Both the position numbers and the translations under genes were made by a program. The notes beneath the pieces are model-generated. The model saw only the letters and a list, made by a program, of their open reading frames with translations, was not told the origin of the DNA and did not search any database. A stretch of 64,000 nt of DNA. Origin: Mucilaginibacter sp. Bleaf8. Lineage in GTDB: Bacteria; Bacteroidota; Bacteroidia; Sphingobacteriales; Sphingobacteriaceae. The stretch spans positions 1,116,001 through 1,180,000 of the forward strand of contig NZ_JAHBBK010000001.1 of NCBI RefSeq assembly GCF_018390515.1. The letters are read 5' to 3'. Shown piece after piece: positions 23,124 through 32,626 of this stretch; position 1 is the stretch's first letter; the number at the start of each line of letters is the position of its first letter.

Positions 23124-25511
23124 ATGCATCGACGCTTAAAACGCTTATATCAAAGTCCGAAAAGGCTCGCAGCAATCATCATAATCATGATTGCCTTGCT
23201 TGCTTTTTGGCTTTGCTTGCCGCGCCCTTTGTTTAAGCGACCTACATCTTATGTAATTGACGATGATCGGGGGCTGCTGCTGGGGGCCGCCATTGCGGCT
23301 GATGGGCAGTGGCGTTTTCCATATGACGATTCCGTGCCCGATAAATTCAGGCAATGCATTATCACTTTCGAGGATAAACGTTTTACATACCATCCGGGTG
23401 TGGATCCGCTGGCTTTCGGGCGGGCCATCAGGCAAAACCTAAAGGCGGGGCATGTAAGCAGTGGCGGTAGCACCCTTACCATGCAGGTAATACGTTTAGC
23501 TACGCACCACAACCGCACCATCTGGAACAAGCTGCTGGAAATGATAATGGCCCTGCGGCTGGAACTTACTTACAGCAAAAAAGAAATACTGGCGCTGTAT
23601 ACCAGCAATGCACCGTTTGGCGGTAATGTGATTGGGCTCAATGCAGCTTCGTGGCGGTATTTTGGCCGTAGTCCGGCGCAACTGTCCTGGGGCGAAATGG
23701 CCGCTATGGCGGTACTGCCCAACTCGCCGGCGCTGGTGCATCCGGGTAAAAACCGTACCACGTTATTAAAAAAACGCAATCAGCTACTGGATAAACTTTA
23801 CGAGCAGAAGGTGATAGACCAGAGCACTGCCCAACTGGCCAAGCTGGAACCCATGCCCGATAAGCCCTTGCCCCTGCCTCAGATAGCGCCCCACCTGCTT
23901 GAGCGTTTCAAGGCCGAACACCGTGGCAACGGGCAAACCGGTACGCGCGTACGTACCACGCTTAAAGCCGAGCTGCAGCAACAGGTAAGCGATATTCTGG
24001 AACGACACCACCGCGTATTGCGTGCAAACCAAATCAACAACATAGCCGCCGTAGTACTGAATGTGGAAACCGGCGCAGCGCTGGCTTATACAGGTAACGT
24101 TTACCACCCTGACGAAGCGCAGCTGGAAAGCCATGTTGATGTAATAAACGCACCGCGCAGCCCCGGCAGCACATTAAAACCTTTGCTCTATGCAGCCATG
24201 CTACACGACGGTTTTATTTTACCTAATACGCTTGTACCCGACATCCCTACCCAGATTGCCGGCTATCATCCCGAAAATTATGATTTGGGTTACGATGGCG
24301 CTGTTCCGGCATCCAAGGCATTGGCCCGTTCGCTGAATGTGCCTGCTGTAAAGATGCTGCAAAAGTATAAGTATGAGCGTTTTTATGATGTATTGAAGAA
24401 AACCGGCATCAGCACCCTCAACCAGCCTGCCGATCATTACGGCTTATCCCTTATTTTGGGCGGCAGCGAAAACACGTTGTGGGAACTCACGGGGGCCTAT
24501 GCCAGCATGGCCCGGGTGCTAAACCATTACAACCGGCACAAAGGCGGGTATGATGCGGCGGATTATCACTCCCCCGTTTATCAACTTCTGAAAACCAAAA
24601 ATCATCAGCCTGAAAAGAATGGCCTGTTAGATGCCGGATCGATATATTATACCCTGCAAGCTATGGAAGAGGTAATGCGCCCCGGCGAGGAAATGCTATG
24701 GCAGCAGTTTGGCTCCACCCAGCGCGTAGCCTGGAAAACCGGCACCAGCTTTGGCTTTCGCGATGGCTGGGCCATAGGCATCACCCCCAAATATGTTGTG
24801 GGCGTATGGGTAGGCAACACCACCGGCGAAGGCCGCCCTAACCTAACAGGTATCAATACCGCAGCGCCGGTGCTGTTCGAAATCTTTCGCCTTTTGCCGG
24901 TTAGCCGGGAGTGGTTTGCAGAACCTGAAGGCGCACTGGTAAAAATAAAAGTATGCCGCGAAAGCGGTAACCGCGTGGGTGAATATTGTGAACACCCTGA
25001 TGATGCCTGGGTGCCTGCCGCCGGACTCAAATCGCCGGTTTGCCCCTACCACCAGTTGGTACATCTGGATGCTACCGGCAGCTGGCAGGTAACGGCCGAT
25101 TGCGAATCGCCCGACCGTATCCTTAACCGGAAATGGTTTGTACTGCCCCCCTCTATAGAGTATTATTACAAAACAAAAAATTATCAATATCACACGTTGC
25201 CCCCTTTCAGAAATGATTGTGCCGTAGCGGATAAGGCGCAGCCTATGGAAGTGATTTACCCTCGTAATGATGCAAAAGTGTACATCCCCATCGAGGCCGA
25301 CGGCACACGCGGCAAGATGATTTGTAACGCAGCCCACAGCCAGCCCGGCACTAAAATATTCTGGCACCTGGACGACCATTACGCGGGCGAAACGCACGAT
25401 TTTCACCAAATGGCAATTAGTCCGCCGGCGGGCAACCATGTACTTACCCTGGTAGATGCTACCGGCAACACGGTAAGCGTAAGGTTTAGGGTGCTGGATA
25501 AGGAGAAGTGA
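23124..25511 (+). CDS. pbpC: Penicillin-binding protein 1C (bifunctional murein synthase)
   Basis: 795 residues from ATG 23124. An in-frame ATG 51 bp upstream lies before the promoter and adds no signal. One N-terminal membrane anchor (AAIIIIMIALLAFWLCL) is followed by the GT51 transglycosylase with FEDKRFTYHPGVD and GGSTLTMQVIRL. The transpeptidase has the active serine S349 in S-T-L-K, SLN in ARSLNVPAVK, and the KTG box in WKTGTSFGFRDG. The C-terminal roughly 90 residues match the PBP1C-specific BiPBP_C domain. It polymerises and cross-links peptidoglycan at the outer face of the inner membrane. E. coli also encodes it next to the A2M gene yfhM, and the pair is thought to repair walls after protease attack. 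Confidence 0.95.
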   Translation: MHRRLKRLYQSPKRLAAIIIIMIALLAFWLCLPRPLFKRPTSYVIDDDRGLLLGAAIAADGQWRFPYDDSVPDKFRQCIITFEDKRFTYHPGVDPLAFGRAIRQNLKAGHVSSGGSTLTMQVIRLATHHNRTIWNKLLEMIMALRLELTYSKKEILALYTSNAPFGGNVIGLNAASWRYFGRSPAQLSWGEMAAMAVLPNSPALVHPGKNRTTLLKKRNQLLDKLYEQKVIDQSTAQLAKLEPMPDKPLPLPQIAPHLLERFKAEHRGNGQTGTRVRTTLKAELQQQVSDILERHHRVLRANQINNIAAVVLNVETGAALAYTGNVYHPDEAQLESHVDVINAPRSPGSTLKPLLYAAMLHDGFILPNTLVPDIPTQIAGYHPENYDLGYDGAVPASKALARSLNVPAVKMLQKYKYERFYDVLKKTGISTLNQPADHYGLSLILGGSENTLWELTGAYASMARVLNHYNRHKGGYDAADYHSPVYQLLKTKNHQPEKNGLLDAGSIYYTLQAMEEVMRPGEEMLWQQFGSTQRVAWKTGTSFGFRDGWAIGITPKYVVGVWVGNTTGEGRPNLTGINTAAPVLFEIFRLLPVSREWFAEPEGALVKIKVCRESGNRVGEYCEHPDDAWVPAAGLKSPVCPYHQLVHLDATGSWQVTADCESPDRILNRKWFVLPPSIEYYYKTKNYQYHTLPPFRNDCAVADKAQPMEVIYPRNDAKVYIPIEADGTRGKMICNAAHSQPGTKIFWHLDDHYAGETHDFHQMAISPPAGNHVLTLVDATGNTVSVRFRVLDKEK

Positions 25512-25556
25512 TCAATTTACCCGTAGATACCATAAGTTGTGACAATGCGTTTATAA

Positions 25557-25585
25557 TTTGATTTAACTAAATTAACGTACCTTTG
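25557..25585 (+). promoter_or_regulatory. Promoter of the epimerase gene
   Basis: TTTG (25557-25560), 17 bp, then TACCTTTG (25578-25585). The -7 element is identical to those before trxB and the M16 gene; the spacing is slightly short. Confidence 0.5.
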
Positions 25586-25621
25586 CACATTGCTGCTTTA
25601 GCTAAGCAGCGTACCGGATTT

Positions 25622-26677
25622 ATGAAGATTTTAGTTACCGGCACTGCCGGTTTTATTGGTTTTTATGTGGCCCAAAGGCTGGCCGAATTGCAGTACGATA
25701 TTGTTGGGGTGGATAATATCAACACTTACTATGATACTGCTCTTAAACACGGTCGCCTGCGCGCATCGGGCATTGAGGTTGACCAGCTACAGGACAACCA
25801 ACCGCTGCAAAGCACCAAATATCCTAACTACAGCTTTATAAAACTGGATATTGCAGACCGTGCCCAGATGGAAAGTCTGTTTCAAAGCCACCAGTTTGAT
25901 GTGGTTTGCCACTTAGCAGCCCAGGCAGGTGTACGCTACTCCATCACCAATCCGCACGATTATGCACTGAGCAACCTTTCGGGTTTTCTGAACATTTTGG
26001 AAGGCTGCCGTAATGCCGGCACTATTCAGCACCTGGTGTATGCCAGCAGCAGCAGCGTTTATGGGTTGAACAGCAATACACCGTTTTCGGTACATGACAG
26101 TGCCGCACACCCGGTTAGCTTATATGCAGCCAGCAAAAAAAGTAACGAGATGATGGCGCACAGTTATAGCCATTTGTACAATATACCCACTACAGGTCTG
26201 CGCTTTTTTACCGTTTATGGGCCATGGGGCCGCCCGGATATGGCTTACTTTAAATTTGCTGATGCCATTATTCAGGGTAAACCCATTGATGTGTACAACA
26301 ACGGCGAAATGAAACGCGACTTTACTTATGTTGATGATATTGTAGAAGGCATTATCCGCGTGCTGGGCAAACCGGCCACTGCCAACCCGGCCTGGGACAG
26401 TGCTAACCCCGACCCGGCTACATCCAGCGCGCCATACCGTATTTACAACATCGGCAACTCATCGCCGGTAAAACTGATGGATTTTATCGGGGCGCTGGAA
26501 AATGCCATAGGCAAAAAAGCGATCAAAAACATGCTGCCCATGCAGGCGGGCGATGTACTGTCCACCGATGCGGATATGACCGATCTGGAACAGAACTTTC
26601 ATTACCAGCCCAAAACCGATATACAAAGCGGCATAAACCGTTTTGTAGCGTGGTTCAGTGATTTTTATGGTGTGTAA
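25622..26677 (+). CDS. NAD-dependent sugar epimerase (probable UDP-glucuronate 4-epimerase)
   Basis: 351 residues from ATG 25622, which begins directly with the Rossmann motif MKILVTGTAGFIGFYVAQ; 13 upstream codons are dispensable. The catalytic Tyr and Lys appear in SLYAASKKSNE, and the active-site serines in VYASSSSVYG. HLAAQAGVRYSI and FFTVYGPWGRPDMAYFKF are characteristic of the UDP-glucuronate 4-epimerase (LspL/CapI) branch. It would convert UDP-GlcA to UDP-GalA for surface polysaccharide. It has its own promoter and no capsule cluster around it; the nearest partner is the GT2 gene 123 bp downstream. Confidence 0.88.
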   Translation: MKILVTGTAGFIGFYVAQRLAELQYDIVGVDNINTYYDTALKHGRLRASGIEVDQLQDNQPLQSTKYPNYSFIKLDIADRAQMESLFQSHQFDVVCHLAAQAGVRYSITNPHDYALSNLSGFLNILEGCRNAGTIQHLVYASSSSVYGLNSNTPFSVHDSAAHPVSLYAASKKSNEMMAHSYSHLYNIPTTGLRFFTVYGPWGRPDMAYFKFADAIIQGKPIDVYNNGEMKRDFTYVDDIVEGIIRVLGKPATANPAWDSANPDPATSSAPYRIYNIGNSSPVKLMDFIGALENAIGKKAIKNMLPMQAGDVLSTDADMTDLEQNFHYQPKTDIQSGINRFVAWFSDFYGV

Positions 26678-26750
26678 CTTCAAAATAAAATAAGCGACCG
26701 GCTTTATTTACCGACGCTTGGTTCTATCTCTCAACAACAAACAATTTTTA

Positions 26751-26758
26751 TATTTTTG
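26751..26758 (+). promoter_or_regulatory. -7 element before the DPM1-like GT2 gene
   Basis: TATTTTTG fits TAnnTTTG, 42 bp before the ATG. No TTTG is present at the expected -33 distance. Confidence 0.35.
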
Positions 26759-26800
26759 CCTGCTGCAAATCAAAGCTAACAGCGCTTTTTATTAACCAGA

Positions 26801-27751
26801 ATGGATATTTCAGTTGTAATACCTTTATTTAATGAAGTGGAATCCCTGCCGGAGCTAACCTCATGGATTGCCCGGGTAATGGATGAACACCGCTTTAGCT
26901 ATGAAATTATCCTGGTAGATGACGGCAGCTACGATGGCTCCTGGGAAGTGGTATGTGAACTGCATGAGCAAAACCCGGCCATTAGGGGCATTAAGTTCAG
27001 GCGCAACTACGGTAAATCGGCAGCACTGAATACCGGCTTTGAAGCAACCAAAGGCGATGTGGTAATTACGATGGATGCTGATTTACAGGACAGCCCCGAC
27101 GAGATACCCGAGCTTTACCGCCGCATTAAAGAAGAGCAATACGACCTGATATCGGGATGGAAAGCTAAGCGTTACGATCCGCCGAGCAAAACCATTCCTA
27201 CCAAGTTATTTAATGCCGCTACCCGCAAAATGTCGGGCATTGATAACCTGCACGATTTCAACTGCGGACTGAAAGCTTACCGTAAAGCCGTTGTGAAAAA
27301 CATTGAGGTATATGGCGAAATGCACCGTTACATACCTGTAATTGCCAAATGGGCAGGTTTTACCAAAATAGGCGAACAGGTGGTAGAGCACCGTGCGCGT
27401 AAGTACGGCAAAACCAAATTTGGCATGAGCCGGTTTATCAATGGCTTTCTGGACCTGCTTTCTATCTTTTTTGTTGGCAAGTTCGGCAAGCGCCCTATGC
27501 ACTTTTTCGGCTCTATGGGTGTACTCAGCTTTTTTGTAGGCCTGGTAATGGCCATCTGGATCGTTACCGAAAAACTGATTCATATTGCTCATAATGAGCG
27601 TTACCGCGATGCTACGGATAACCCGTTGTTTTACATTGCTTTGGTAGCCATCATAGTCGGCTCACAACTGTTCCTCACCGGCTTTGTTGCCGAACTGGTA
27701 GCCCGCAGCTCCAGCGACCGCAACAAGTACCAGATTGAAGAAACGGTATAA
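26801..27751 (+). CDS. GT2 glycosyltransferase, DPM1/GtrB-like
   Basis: 316 residues. The GT-A domain starts at residue 3 (ISVVIPLFNEVESLPEL) and has LVDDGSYDGS near 39 and TMDADLQDSPDEIPELYRR near 90, the metal- and sugar-nucleotide-binding acidic residues. Two C-terminal membrane segments follow (FFGSMGVLSFFVGLVMAIWI and FYIALVAIIVGSQLFLTGF). This architecture is that of polyprenyl-phosphate glycosyltransferases, which load a sugar on undecaprenyl phosphate at the inner membrane. The sugar is unknown; UDP-GalA/GlcA from the neighbour gene is only a guess. Confidence 0.88.
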   Translation: MDISVVIPLFNEVESLPELTSWIARVMDEHRFSYEIILVDDGSYDGSWEVVCELHEQNPAIRGIKFRRNYGKSAALNTGFEATKGDVVITMDADLQDSPDEIPELYRRIKEEQYDLISGWKAKRYDPPSKTIPTKLFNAATRKMSGIDNLHDFNCGLKAYRKAVVKNIEVYGEMHRYIPVIAKWAGFTKIGEQVVEHRARKYGKTKFGMSRFINGFLDLLSIFFVGKFGKRPMHFFGSMGVLSFFVGLVMAIWIVTEKLIHIAHNERYRDATDNPLFYIALVAIIVGSQLFLTGFVAELVARSSSDRNKYQIEETV

Positions 27752-27850
27752 ATACGCTTTGTAATTATTATGACAAATGCTTAATTTTAGATAGCTCGGG
27801 TATCCGTTTTACGGTATCTGAATTATCCGAAACTTAACCACTTGTCATAC

Positions 27851-29098
27851 ATGAAAATCAAACTGCTTACTCTCCTGTTCGCTTTATGGTGCTTATCATT
27901 CAGCGCTTTTGCTGATAACCATGAATTTGAATCTTTTGCTAATGAGCAATCACGCCTAATGCATGTTGCTTACGAAAAGAAAGATACCAAAGCATACAGC
28001 CAGCTTTTAACTTCATTCCTGAAACGTTACAACAAGTTATCAGCCCAGGAGCAAAAGCAGTATGCCGGCTACTTATCCAATAGCTACTACAATTTAAGCT
28101 GTGCCTATGCGCTGCTTAATCAAAAAGATATGGCCATAACTTATCTGGATAAGTCTATTAAAGCAGGCTATCTCAACTATGCGCACATCCAGGAAGACAC
28201 CGATTTTGACAACCTGCGTACTGAACCCGGCTTTATTACCCTTACGCAATCCTTACGACGGATAAGTGATTACCCTTATATTTTGGAACATGCTGCAGCC
28301 TATAACCGCAACGATACCCGATTGGTACCTAAATTCGCCTACCAGGCCGCCAGCAACCCTAACCTGGTCACATTGCGTAAAGCACTAAACCTTGATTCGA
28401 TAGCGGGACAGGGAAACCAGGTTTCAAAAGTATTGAACCTGATGTACTGGATACACAACCTGATTCCGCATGATGGCAACCACATGAATCCGGTGGTTAA
28501 AAACGCCATGAGCATGATTAACGAATGCAAGCGCGATAACCGCGGCTTGAATTGCCGCGGACTGGCAACTGTTCTGAATGAGTGCTATTTATCAATGGGC
28601 ATTAAATCGCGTTTTGTGACCTGCCTGCCTAAAGACAGTTTAAGTATAGATCCGGATTGCCACGTGATTAACATGGTTTATATCAATGACCTTAAAAAAT
28701 GGATATGGGTTGATCCAACCTTCGCTGCCTACGTTCGTGATGAAAACGGACAATTTTTGGGCATAGAAGAGGTGCGTGAACGCCTGATTGAGAAAAAGCC
28801 ATTAATATTGAATCCGGAAGCCAACTGGAACCATAAACAATCGCAAACCAAAGAGTATTACTTAGGCTACTATATGTCAAAAAACTTGTACATGCTGGAG
28901 TGCCCCGTAAGCAGCGAGTATGATACAGAAACCTCTGTTGCGGGCAAGCAAATTGAATATGTAAAGCTGCTACCGCTCGAGTACTTTAAACAAGCAACTG
29001 ACAATAAAGCCGTTAGCACCAATAACAAAAGCAAGGTTACGTATACCACTTACGGCACCAACAACCCAAATACCTTCTGGGCAGCACCCGAAAAATAA
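27851..29098 (+). CDS. Secreted transglutaminase-like protein with TPR-like N-terminus
   Basis: 415 residues from ATG 27851 (a TTG three codons upstream is unlikely). Signal peptide MKIKLLTLLFALWCLSFSAF, then A-D. Residues about 20-140 are helical, with a TPR-like unit (SNSYYNLSCAYALLNQ). The second half shows a transglutaminase-type triad: C235 in NCRGLATVLNECYL, H271 in CHVINMVYI and D288 in WVDPTF, in correct order and spacing. It may be a periplasmic cysteine protease or a cross-linking enzyme; the fold does not decide between these. A strong terminator follows. I cannot name a substrate. Confidence 0.7.
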   Translation: MKIKLLTLLFALWCLSFSAFADNHEFESFANEQSRLMHVAYEKKDTKAYSQLLTSFLKRYNKLSAQEQKQYAGYLSNSYYNLSCAYALLNQKDMAITYLDKSIKAGYLNYAHIQEDTDFDNLRTEPGFITLTQSLRRISDYPYILEHAAAYNRNDTRLVPKFAYQAASNPNLVTLRKALNLDSIAGQGNQVSKVLNLMYWIHNLIPHDGNHMNPVVKNAMSMINECKRDNRGLNCRGLATVLNECYLSMGIKSRFVTCLPKDSLSIDPDCHVINMVYINDLKKWIWVDPTFAAYVRDENGQFLGIEEVRERLIEKKPLILNPEANWNHKQSQTKEYYLGYYMSKNLYMLECPVSSEYDTETSVAGKQIEYVKLLPLEYFKQATDNKAVSTNNKSKVTYTTYGTNNPNTFWAAPEK

Positions 29099-29122
29099 GT
29101 TTATTGTTACAGTTATAATACT

Positions 29123-29160
29123 CAACAAACGCCGGTTAATATTTTAACCGGCGTTTGTTG
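29123..29160 (+). terminator. Rho-independent terminator after the transglutaminase-like gene
   Basis: A perfect 17-bp stem, 29123-29139 with 29144-29160 (core AACGCCGGTTAA), 4-nt loop, followed by TTTTTAC. It separates the transglutaminase-like gene from the next transcription unit. Confidence 0.92.
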
Positions 29161-29276
29161 TTTTTACAGCAAAGCGATTACTTTCTTAACATATTTTCAA
29201 TATTTACTAAAATACATGTTGCACATCACGTAATCATCTGCATATTTGCAGGTCCGTACATCGGCGTAATTGATAC

Positions 29277-30245
29277 ATGTTTTTTTCAATCATCATACCT
29301 CTATACAACCGCCCGCAGGAGATAAAAGAACTGCTGGAAAGCCTCACCTATCAAACCTACAAACAGTTTGAGGTGCTGGTAATTGAGGATGGTTCGGTAA
29401 ATGATGCGAAAGATATTGTAGCGGGTTTTACGAACCAGCTTGATTTGCACTACTACGCCAAGCCGAACGAGGGCCAGGGTTTTACCCGCAACTTCGGGTT
29501 TGAACGCGCCAAAGGCGATTACTTCATCATTTTCGACTCGGATATTTTGGTGCCTGCCAATTACCTCGAAATCGTAAACCACCGCCTTACTACCGATTAC
29601 CTGGATGCCTACGGCGGGCCCGACGATGCACACCCATCCTTTACGCCGCTGCAAAAAGCCATCAGCTATTCGATGACGTCGCCTTTTACCACCGGTGGTA
29701 TCCGTGGCAATAAAAAGGGAATCGGGCAGTTTCATCCGCGCAGTTTTAACATGGGCGTATCGCGTGAGGTATGGCAAAAGGTAGGCGGCTTTATTATTAC
29801 CCGTTTGGGTGAGGATATTGAGTACAGCATCCGCATACACACCGCCGGTTTTAAGATAGGGCTAATACCCGATGCCAAGGTTTATCACAAGCGCCGCACC
29901 AGCTTCAGGCAGTTTTATAAGCAGCTGCATTTCTTTGGCAGGTCGCGTATCAACATTTATAAGTTTTTCCCTTCCGAACTAAAGGCCGTCCACTTTTTTC
30001 CGGCCGTGTTTACGTTGGGCTTGTTGTTTAGCGTTATTGCCAACTTGCTGAGGTGGCCAGTGGCCATTTTATGCAACGCATTTGTGTGCCTGTTTATCGT
30101 GTTGATATTTTTTCACTCCCTATATAAAAACAAATCGTTAAAAGTTGCATTTTTGAGCATAGGCGCAGCCTTTATTCAACTTACCGCATATGGTTTAGGA
30201 TTTATGCAGGATTATTGGAAACGCGTTATACTAAAAAAATCTTAA
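29277..30245 (+). CDS. GT2 family glycosyltransferase with C-terminal membrane segments
   Basis: 322 residues. The catalytic domain begins FSIIIPLYNRPQEIKELLES, with VIEDGS near 38 and IFDSDILVPANYL near 83 as nucleotide-sugar and metal-binding acidic motifs. RLGEDIEYSIRIH near 180 carries the ED base motif. After about residue 240 three hydrophobic stretches (FFPAVFTLGLLFSVIANLL onward) form a membrane domain. The acceptor is unknown. It is the first gene of a tight plus-strand unit: the membrane protein follows after 6 bp and the GH3 enzyme 2 bp after that. Confidence 0.85.
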   Translation: MFFSIIIPLYNRPQEIKELLESLTYQTYKQFEVLVIEDGSVNDAKDIVAGFTNQLDLHYYAKPNEGQGFTRNFGFERAKGDYFIIFDSDILVPANYLEIVNHRLTTDYLDAYGGPDDAHPSFTPLQKAISYSMTSPFTTGGIRGNKKGIGQFHPRSFNMGVSREVWQKVGGFIITRLGEDIEYSIRIHTAGFKIGLIPDAKVYHKRRTSFRQFYKQLHFFGRSRINIYKFFPSELKAVHFFPAVFTLGLLFSVIANLLRWPVAILCNAFVCLFIVLIFFHSLYKNKSLKVAFLSIGAAFIQLTAYGLGFMQDYWKRVILKKS

Positions 30246-30251
30246 TCATCT

Positions 30252-31046
30252 ATGTATCACCCTTTTTCCATTGCCGAAACTATCAAGTCAGCATGGGGTG
30301 TTATCAGGAAAAATTATATTTCCTTGATCGTGTACACCGTAATTACCTTTATGTGCAATATTGCCATAAAGGCCTTAAGTGAAAATCTGACATCGGATAA
30401 TGCCTATACCTCGGTTATTTACAGGTTAATCATTATGTTGATAGAAGCCTATCTTACCTTAGCTTTTTACAAGCTATTACTTACTTTGATTGACCGGGAG
30501 TATTACGAGTTTTCATTCAAAGATATATGGCCAACGTTTAAAATGGCTATAAACGCAGTTACTATTGGCATAATCGTAATATTTGTAGTAGGTACAATAT
30601 TCTTCATAAATTCTCGCATCGTAGCAAATAATGAAGAGACTATGGTTCCAGTTTTCGAAAAATATATCTATCCAGTAGAGGTTAGTATAATGATATACCT
30701 AAGTATTAGGTTTATTTTTTGTCTTTGCTTTATTGTTGATGACAATTGTGGACCAATAGAATCACTAAGGCAAAGCCTTACTATTACTCGCAATCACTTT
30801 TTCAAGCTGATTGCATTGGTTCTACTTGTTTTTGTGTTTGTTGCTCTCGTCTTGATGCTCATAAATGCTATTATTACTTATTTGGTACCAGCAGAAAGCC
30901 ATGTTATTGATTACATGATCGACATAGCAGCCATTTGCTGGTTTGCCATTGCTTTCCCTACTGTACAGGTAATGATTATAGCAACCTACCGCAAACTGGT
31001 GTACAGCACCAAAGATATTGACGACGACGTATCTGAAACGTTATAA
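30252..31046 (+). CDS. Polytopic membrane protein of unknown function
   Basis: 264 residues with about six hydrophobic segments (near 20-37, 55-80, 95-118, 130-152, 175-203 and 225-250). It opens with an amphipathic stretch FSIAETIKSAWGVIRKNY, and has IESLRQSLTITRNHFFKLI before the fifth segment. This layout resembles the membrane domain seen in DUF975 and glycerophosphodiester phosphodiesterase membrane-domain proteins, but the similarity is by eye only. Base composition is more A+T-rich than its neighbours. Its stop is 2 bp before the GH3 start, so the two are probably translationally coupled. Confidence 0.6.
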   Translation: MYHPFSIAETIKSAWGVIRKNYISLIVYTVITFMCNIAIKALSENLTSDNAYTSVIYRLIIMLIEAYLTLAFYKLLLTLIDREYYEFSFKDIWPTFKMAINAVTIGIIVIFVVGTIFFINSRIVANNEETMVPVFEKYIYPVEVSIMIYLSIRFIFCLCFIVDDNCGPIESLRQSLTITRNHFFKLIALVLLVFVFVALVLMLINAIITYLVPAESHVIDYMIDIAAICWFAIAFPTVQVMIIATYRKLVYSTKDIDDDVSETL

Positions 31047-31048
31047 GC

Positions 31049-32554
31049 ATGGGGTTAAAATCTGTTTTAAGCAAAGCATTTGCCGCATGGGTAAACCTCG
31101 ATTTGAACCGCATACGCAGCCAGGGCGTGGCGCTGCAGCAAAAAACGCTGCAACAATTGGTTAGGCATGCTACGAATACAGCGTTCGGTAACGACCATCA
31201 CTTCGCTTCCATAAAAACCTACGCCGACTTTAAAAAGCAGGTACCTGTAAGAGATTACGAAGACCTGCGCCCTTACATTGACCGCCTTACACAAGGCGAA
31301 GCCAATGTAATATGGCCCGGCAAACCGGCCTATCTGGCTAAAACATCGGGCACCACATCTGGTGTAAAGTATATTCCCATCAGCAAAGAAAGCATGCCCG
31401 AGCATATTAAGGCGGCACGCAATGCTTTACTGAGCTACATCCATGAAACCGGCAAAGCCGACTTTGTAGACGGGCAGATGATATTTTTACAGGGCAGCCC
31501 TGTACTTTCAGAAAAAGCGGGCGTTGCAACCGGCCGGCTCTCGGGCATTGTGGCCCACCATGTGCCGGCTTATTTGCAAAAAAACCGCCTGCCCAGCTAT
31601 GAGGTAAACTGTATAGAGGATTGGGAAGAAAAGGTAGATGCCATTGTAGCGGAAACTTATAATGCCGATATGCGCCTTATATCGGGCATACCGCCCTGGT
31701 GCCAGATGTATTTTGACCGGCTTTCGGCCAAAGCGGGCGGTAAAAAGATCAAGGATATATTCCCGAATTTCAAGCTGTTTGTTTACGGAGGCGTAAACTA
31801 TGAACCCTACCGTGCACGTATCGAGGAAAGTATTGGCTTTGGTATTGATACCATTGAAACCTACCCGGCATCCGAAGGGTTTATTGCTTTCCAGGACTCG
31901 CAAAAAGATAAAGGCTTATTGCTGCTGGTCGATTCGGGCATATTTTATGAGTTTATTCCGGCCGAAGAGTATTATAATGAAAACCCTACCCGCCTGAGTT
32001 TGCAGGAGGTAGAACTGAATAAAAACTATGCACTGATCCTGAACACCAATGCCGGGTTATGGGGATACAGTATTGGCGATACAGTTAAATTCACTTCGCT
32101 CAATCCCTACAAAATTGTAGTTACCGGCCGCATCAAACATTATATATCGGCCTTTGGCGAACATGTGATTGGTGAGGAAGTGGAGCATGCACTGATGAGC
32201 GTGGCCAACCAGGAAGGTGTAGACATTGTTGAATTTACCGTGGCCCCGCAAGTAACGCCGCCTGCCGGGCAGCTGCCTTATCATGAATGGTTTATAGAAT
32301 TTGGCAAAGCACCTGCAGACATGCAATCCTTTAGCCGGAAGGTGGATGAGGCGTTGCAGAAAAAAAATATTTATTACTTTGACCTCATTAGCGGTAACAT
32401 TTTACAGCCTTTGATCGTCAGAAGTTTAGAACCGGATAGTTTTATTAACTTTATGCGTTCACAGGGTAAACTGGGTGGGCAAAATAAAGTACCGAGATTA
32501 GCCAACGACCGTAAGATTGCCGAAGGGCTTGCACCTTACGTTATTAAATCATAA
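31049..32554 (+). CDS. GH3-type acyl-adenylate-forming amidosynthetase
   Basis: 501 residues. It has the ATP-binding motif TSGTTSGVKYIP (T99 onward) that starts the GH3 subgroup of the ANL adenylation superfamily, then YPASEGFIAFQ and LILNTNAGLWGYSIGDTVKF, which match the second and third GH3 nucleotide-binding motifs. A smaller C-terminal lid domain begins near 355 with GRIKHYISAFGEHV. Plant GH3 enzymes join amino acids to jasmonate or auxin through an acyl-adenylate. Bacterial members are common in Bacteroidota, but I know of no established substrate. Operon position with a GT2 and membrane protein suggests a lipid or envelope substrate (inference). Confidence 0.85.
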   Translation: MGLKSVLSKAFAAWVNLDLNRIRSQGVALQQKTLQQLVRHATNTAFGNDHHFASIKTYADFKKQVPVRDYEDLRPYIDRLTQGEANVIWPGKPAYLAKTSGTTSGVKYIPISKESMPEHIKAARNALLSYIHETGKADFVDGQMIFLQGSPVLSEKAGVATGRLSGIVAHHVPAYLQKNRLPSYEVNCIEDWEEKVDAIVAETYNADMRLISGIPPWCQMYFDRLSAKAGGKKIKDIFPNFKLFVYGGVNYEPYRARIEESIGFGIDTIETYPASEGFIAFQDSQKDKGLLLLVDSGIFYEFIPAEEYYNENPTRLSLQEVELNKNYALILNTNAGLWGYSIGDTVKFTSLNPYKIVVTGRIKHYISAFGEHVIGEEVEHALMSVANQEGVDIVEFTVAPQVTPPAGQLPYHEWFIEFGKAPADMQSFSRKVDEALQKKNIYYFDLISGNILQPLIVRSLEPDSFINFMRSQGKLGGQNKVPRLANDRKIAEGLAPYVIKS

Positions 32555-32557
32555 TTT

Positions 32558-32565
32558 TAAATTTG
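32558..32565 (+). promoter_or_regulatory. Possible internal -7 element before dxr
   Basis: TAAATTTG fits TAnnTTTG in the 72-bp gap between the GH3 gene and dxr. No TTTG was found at the expected distance upstream, so this is weak. Confidence 0.3.
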
Positions 32566-32626
32566 TTGCTTTAACCATCATCCGCTCAGGCGTGAGTTAC
32601 GTATACGTTAAAGCGACCGTTAATAA

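Noticed and set aside
24843-25439. 198-codon antisense frame within pbpC.
   Set aside because: Shadow of the pbpC reading frame; no domain and no promoter.
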